Below, piece by piece: positions 60,254 to 64,000 of a stretch of 64,000 bases of DNA. Both the position numbers and the translations under genes were made by a program. This DNA comes from Rutstroemia sp. NJR-2017a BVV2 (lineage: Eukaryota; Ascomycota; Leotiomycetes; Helotiales; Rutstroemiaceae), in NCBI GenBank assembly GCA_002946415.1, contig NJPS01000041.1, positions 124,001-188,000 on the forward strand, in the 5' to 3' direction. A model generated the notes under the pieces. That model ran no database searches and was not told the DNA's origin. It saw only the letters and a program-made list of their open reading frames with translations. Each line of letters starts with the position of its first letter. Within the stretch, counting starts at the first letter, position 1.

Positions 60254-61199
60254 TTAGTGGGCCAAGGACGAGAACGGAGAATTTCTGCTGGCGATAAGAG
60301 ATGCGCTCGTTCTCTATCTGTGACTATTGACGTGGAAAAATGGGGCTGAAGATCGCACAGGACGATATTTTGCTACGGTGGAAGGTGCGCTGCTCTTGTG
60401 GCTTTGGCCTGGTCTGTAAAGCTGCTGTCATGCTTCGTTAGGTGGAATGGAAGAATGAAGGGATCGATAGTTCCTAAGGAAGAGTTGCGCAGATGGGGGA
60501 AGAGGGAAGGGGGAAGGAGACAGAGGACTGACATTACTAAGGCCTAGGGTACTGAGGTTTTGGCTTCGGATCAGGACATCCCTTTATCAATCCTGGATGT
60601 ATTAAAGAATGGTGTGCATAGCAGAATAGAGCAGTGCAGGAGCTCCAGAGAAGAGGATCAGAATATCTATCAGAGAAGGATGCAGAGAGTAACATTTTCG
60701 GTTACAACCGGGTCGGCTCGGTTACCAGATGCAAGAAGCCCATATACAGTACTTTGCTACTAGCGTTGAGTGCCGGGCCGACCCTTTAAGTATAACTAAG
60801 ACCTCATTTATAGAAATATCTGATAAATTGAGTCTAACAATAATTACTGATATTTTTGATCAGGTGCGTGGAGAATCCTGCCACTAACCTTACAGCATTG
60901 CTGTAACACGTTTTTAAGTTGCTGACCAATATTGGTTCGGCTTCGGTGCTCTCGGAGTCCGAAGCTTCCCAATCCATTGACACTCGCATGGTTTCTTGCA
61001 TTGACCGTATGTAACGGCAGTCCTCTCATTCGGCAAGGAGCACTTTAAACATTTGGATTTTCCCTTGCGACCAAAACAAACTCTAATCAAACTACCCCGC
61101 GGTCCCTGCCACGGAACTACATAAGATATCCAGCCCAGCTCCCTCCCTTCGTCAAACACTTCAATTCTCCACCTCAACCATAACAATCTTCCGCCTATC
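60254..61199. other. Intergenic region
   Basis: 3' flank of the HET pseudogene and promoter of the membrane protein gene. No supported gene. Leader sequence before 61200 is CT/CA-rich. Confidence 0.5.
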
Positions 61200-62049
61200 A
61201 TGGCACCCGAAAAGAGAGATAAGAGAGATAATATACTTCGAGGTGTGAAGGGACCAAATCCCGTTGGCACGGCTACATTCGTCGGACTTCGCAGTCTGGA
61301 CGTTGTCCTTCAATATGGTATCTTGGCCAAAGGTCTCGCAGACCCTCTTCTCAACGCCCTATCAGTGCATCCCACCTACCAGACGCTCGCTCCAGCTGTG
61401 GCTCTCGGTTTGCCCCTGAAGCCACTCATCATACTTGGAATGGCGGCTGGCACGACATTGAAGCAATCGTTCTGGATTACCTCAATATCGAATGAACTAA
61501 TGCCTACTGGTGACGCGGTCAAGATATCTGTCTTCAACACTCTGTTCAATTCTCTAAACTCCATTCTATCAATCACATCATCTGCTGCTTATTTCACGAC
61601 CCCTGCGCTCAATGATTCGTCGAATGTTACCGGCTTGTCGCCTGTAGTATTGCTAGGAACATTCTCCTACCTCCTTGGCATGACTCTCGAGACTACTTCT
61701 GAGATCCAACGCAAGAAATTTAAGGATGATCCGAAGAATGCTGGGAAACCTTACACCGAAGGGTTGTATGGTCTGGCTAGACATATCAACTACGGAGGCT
61801 ATGTTTTGATGAGAGGTGGCTATGCCTTAGCTGCGGGAGGGTGGATTTGGGGAAGCATTATTGGAGCGTTGTTCATGGCTGATTTTGCTACGAGAGGTGT
61901 ACCGGTTCTTGACGATTATTGCACGGAAAGAGTAAGTTGTTCCTCCCATAGTAATCGAGATTGGAAACTAATGGTGCAACTAGTATGGTGCAGACTGGGT
62001 CAATTTCAAGAAAAGGGTTCAGTATGTACTTCTCCCAGGAATCTATTGA
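61200..62049 (+). CDS. Membrane protein of the DUF1295/ICMT-like fold
   Basis: Two exons, 61200-61931 and 61984-62049, give 265 aa; the 52-nt intron is GTAAGT to CTAG. Several hydrophobic segments are visible (about residues 22-45, 62-85, 140-165 and 200-230). The C-terminal signature YGLARHINYGGYVLMRGGYALA, then CTERYGADWVNFKKRVQY, matches the shared core of isoprenylcysteine methyltransferases, steroid 5-alpha-reductases and DUF1295 proteins, where the Arg-His and the downstream Glu-Arg bind the cofactor. True ICMT is longer in its conserved region and this is closer to uncharacterised fungal relatives, so neither methyltransferase nor reductase activity can be assigned. The unspliced reading runs on to 62081 with non-conserved sequence. 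Confidence 0.8.
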
Positions 62050-62546
62050 TTTGGAAAGAATGGTTTTGCTGGTCATTCTGAACAAGGTCGGTGCGAACTT
62101 ATGCACTGGTAAAGACGTGGTAGTAGGTGCTTTTATCTGCAGCGCCGGTGTGAATTTGGTAACACTTGTACACCTACATTCACGTGAGGTGTAACCGTGC
62201 AGGAGTGAATAGCTCATTTGGCTATGGTGAGTTGCTAAGGAGAATGGATCAAGGTGCTGCAGTATCTTTCTTGCCTTTCAGGCTTTCCGTCTCTGGTCCG
62301 AAGGTGGTTTTAATGAAGAAAATGTATGAACATCTTATACACCCTCAAGGTTCACTACCGAGATAGATGAAATGACCAATGCCGGCAAATTGATGTCTAG
62401 ATGTAGTCGCTCGTGAGCTGTTAAGTTACGCAACTGCGCTCATGCTGTTCTAGGTATCGAGTCAACTATAAGACTTAAGGGTATTCCCAGAAAAAGTGGG
62501 AAGTTGAGCCGCAAAACTTTACTATTGTGAGGCTCAAAAGCTTAAT
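62050..62546. other. Boundary region beside the LINE remnant
   Basis: No gene is seen. LINE similarity stops at about 62547; no poly(A)/poly(T) tail or target-site duplication was recognised in this stretch. Confidence 0.5.
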
Positions 62547-64000
62547 ATTAACATTGTACTGTAGGATCTTTATACCTCCTTCGCTATAGTTCATTGTTCA
62601 TCTGTATTCCATTGGGAGCTGATTAGTGAGTTCGTTGTGATTGATTCTAGTGCTCGTCTTGAAGGTATATATCGCCTCTGCGGTCTCTGGCTGTCCTCGA
62701 CCATGATTGCGTCCTCATTCTCATCTTGCGTGCTGTCGAGCTCGTTTCCCAAGTGGACCCTCTTTGGGGCTCTTCCTTTCGTTGGGGACTTGCTCCTGGG
62801 GTTCTGTCTGCTTGGTGGTAGTGTTGGCGTCAGCGATAATGGCCTTGCTGTAGTGGTGCTTGGTCTGCCTCTCTGGGTTGTATTTATCATTGCCGCCGCT
62901 TCTGCTGGCGTAGCATCAATACGTGCGCGTCCCATTGTTAGCCTCTCCTTCGTTGGCGGGACAAAGTGGTAGGGTTGTCGAGCATCGTATGCAGCTTTCA
63001 CCTTGCTCAACTCGACCTTCCGGACTGGGCATCGGTTATTCCACGCCTCGTGTGCTCCCTTGCACACAGCGCATTTCCTTATAGCGGACTTGTCGACCTT
63101 GGTGGGGCAATCTTTCGAGCTGTGCGGTTCTGCACAGTAGCCACATGCTGTATTCGCTTTGCACTGGGTTCCTATGTGGCCGTATTTTTGGCACTTGTAG
63201 CATTGCTTCAGTCAGCATTGTCTGTCGTATTTCTCGCACCGAAATGCCTCGCCTTGCCAGATAAGTCCTTCGTCTATTACCTTGTTCGCGTCTTCTGGGG
63301 TTGTAAACTCCACGATAATAGTCGAAGCCGACTTTTTAAGTGCAGCTCTTGATAGCTATTCAATATATTTGATGTCAACATTCGGTATGAACGGTCTGTT
63401 GTCATGCAGGAGCTCAGCCTTGATCTCGTCGAACTTCTCTACATCCATCGAGCTAGTCCTGATACCATGTGCCAGGATTCCATATATCGGCAGCTGTATA
63501 CTTGTGCCTTTTCCAATCCGGTTTATCCAATCGTTTGCGAATCGTTTCAAGGCCTCTGCTTCGTCTCTGTTTGACGTCTTGATGCTGAGATCTCCGCTCT
63601 TCAGTTGGTTAGCTGATGCTATACGGATCCGTTCGATATATTCGTTTCTGCTCTGTTCAATCGCATGGTCAATATGGTTCTGTAAGTTTCTGGGACTCTT
63701 CGCTCGAAGGCTTTCAATAGTAGCTAGGTCTGTGATTTTCACAATGATCTCACATTGTGCTTGAACGAATGATAAAGTCTGAGTGGATAATGTGATTGGT
63801 TTGCTAAGAGGCGCAGTATTGCTAGTCAATATCGACGCGTATGAAGCCTTAGAAGGCGGAGTAGACTGCGCAGCTTTCACAATATCGTTCGTCGCTGTAG
63901 CCGTATCGTTTATCGCTTTGGCTATATCATTTGTCTCTTGTAGGAGTTCGGTGGTTATCCGTCTCGTCTCAGCGGCTTCCTTCACAGCCTGATTGGTCTC
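62547..64000 (-). mobile_element. Tad1-like LINE fragment (ORF1 and first codons of ORF2)
   Basis: A non-LTR retrotransposon remnant on the minus strand, running off the right edge. ORF1 is gag-like with three CCHC-type zinc knuckles. ORF1 stop and ORF2 start overlap as ATGA at 62594-62591. ORF2 begins with GIKILQYNV, the usual opening of the Tad1-type endonuclease, and then similarity ends at about 62547. The element therefore lacks the endonuclease and reverse transcriptase here. Loss of the 3' part is unlike ordinary 5' truncation and points to later deletion or rearrangement. Confidence 0.8.
62591..64000 (-). pseudogene. LINE ORF1 (gag-like) with two in-frame stops, partial
   Basis: One frame can be followed from the window edge to the TGA at 62593-62591. 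It is interrupted by TAG at 63358-63356 and TGA at 63214-63212, with coding-like sequence continuing on both sides of each stop. Zinc knuckles lie at 63202-63161 (CYKCQKYGHIGTQC), 63145-63107 (CGYCAEPHSSKDC) and 63073-63029 (CAVCKGAHEAWNNRC). ORF1 proteins of this type bind element RNA. The N-terminus lies beyond the window. Confidence 0.82.

Noticed and set aside
61932..62081. Unspliced 293-aa form of the membrane protein
   Set aside because: A GTAAGT...CTAG intron restores the conserved YGADWVNFKKRVQY ending, while the unspliced tail is not family-like.

Overview
The window is nuclear DNA of a filamentous ascomycete. The evidence is short GT-AG introns (about 48-60 nt) with CTRAC-like branch points, fungus-only families (HET, DUF7708, DUF7924, the fungal AAA/DUF7025 ATPase, kelch/Tea1), and orthologues of TORC1 Raptor/Kog1, casein kinase 1, eS27, Plp2 and cytosolic aspartyl-tRNA synthetase with filamentous-fungal exon layouts. 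Gene style and long pyrimidine-rich leaders suggest Leotiomycetes (Helotiales-like), but this is an inference; genus cannot be read from the sequence.

Layout. 1-8.9 kb: no gene recognised. 8.9-15.9 kb: an EGF-like single-pass membrane protein (+), an orphan single-pass protein with a duplicated CxxCG motif (-), a perfect 33-bp inverted repeat, and a small secreted four-cysteine protein (+). 16.7-18.5 kb: divergent pair of Plp2 (-) and ribosomal protein eS27 (+, three exons, the first being only the ATG). 19.4-21.9 kb: intact HET-domain gene (+), with a possible antisense AT-hook reading frame at its 3' side. 22-25 kb: CT-rich, no convincing gene. 25.2-26.7 kb: casein kinase 1 (-), with a 4-codon first exon and a probable 5'-UTR intron. 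27-31.4 kb: simple-repeat and pyrimidine-rich DNA. 31.5-32.7 kb: DUF7924 pseudogene. 33.7-35.5 kb: AspRS (-). 36.2-41.1 kb: Kog1/Raptor (-). 44.2-49.2 kb: Tea1-like kelch/coiled-coil polarity protein (+). 50.7-51.8 kb: PRISE-type short-chain reductase (+), preceded by CGG triplets spaced 5 nt apart.

52.3-64 kb is accessory in character: an AAA+ ATPase (-) head-to-head with a DUF7708 STAND-like protein (+), then a broken HET gene with a CaaX-like C-terminus, an ICMT/steroid-reductase-fold membrane protein (+), and the decayed ORF1 of a Tad1-like LINE (-) running off the right edge. HET, STAND-like and AAA families are associated with fungal non-self recognition and cell death, so this block is the best candidate for an uncharacterised system. 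Whether the genes act together is hypothesis only.

All exon coordinates were read by eye from splice consensus and family continuity. No database search was run, and no tRNA, rRNA or CRISPR array was recognised.
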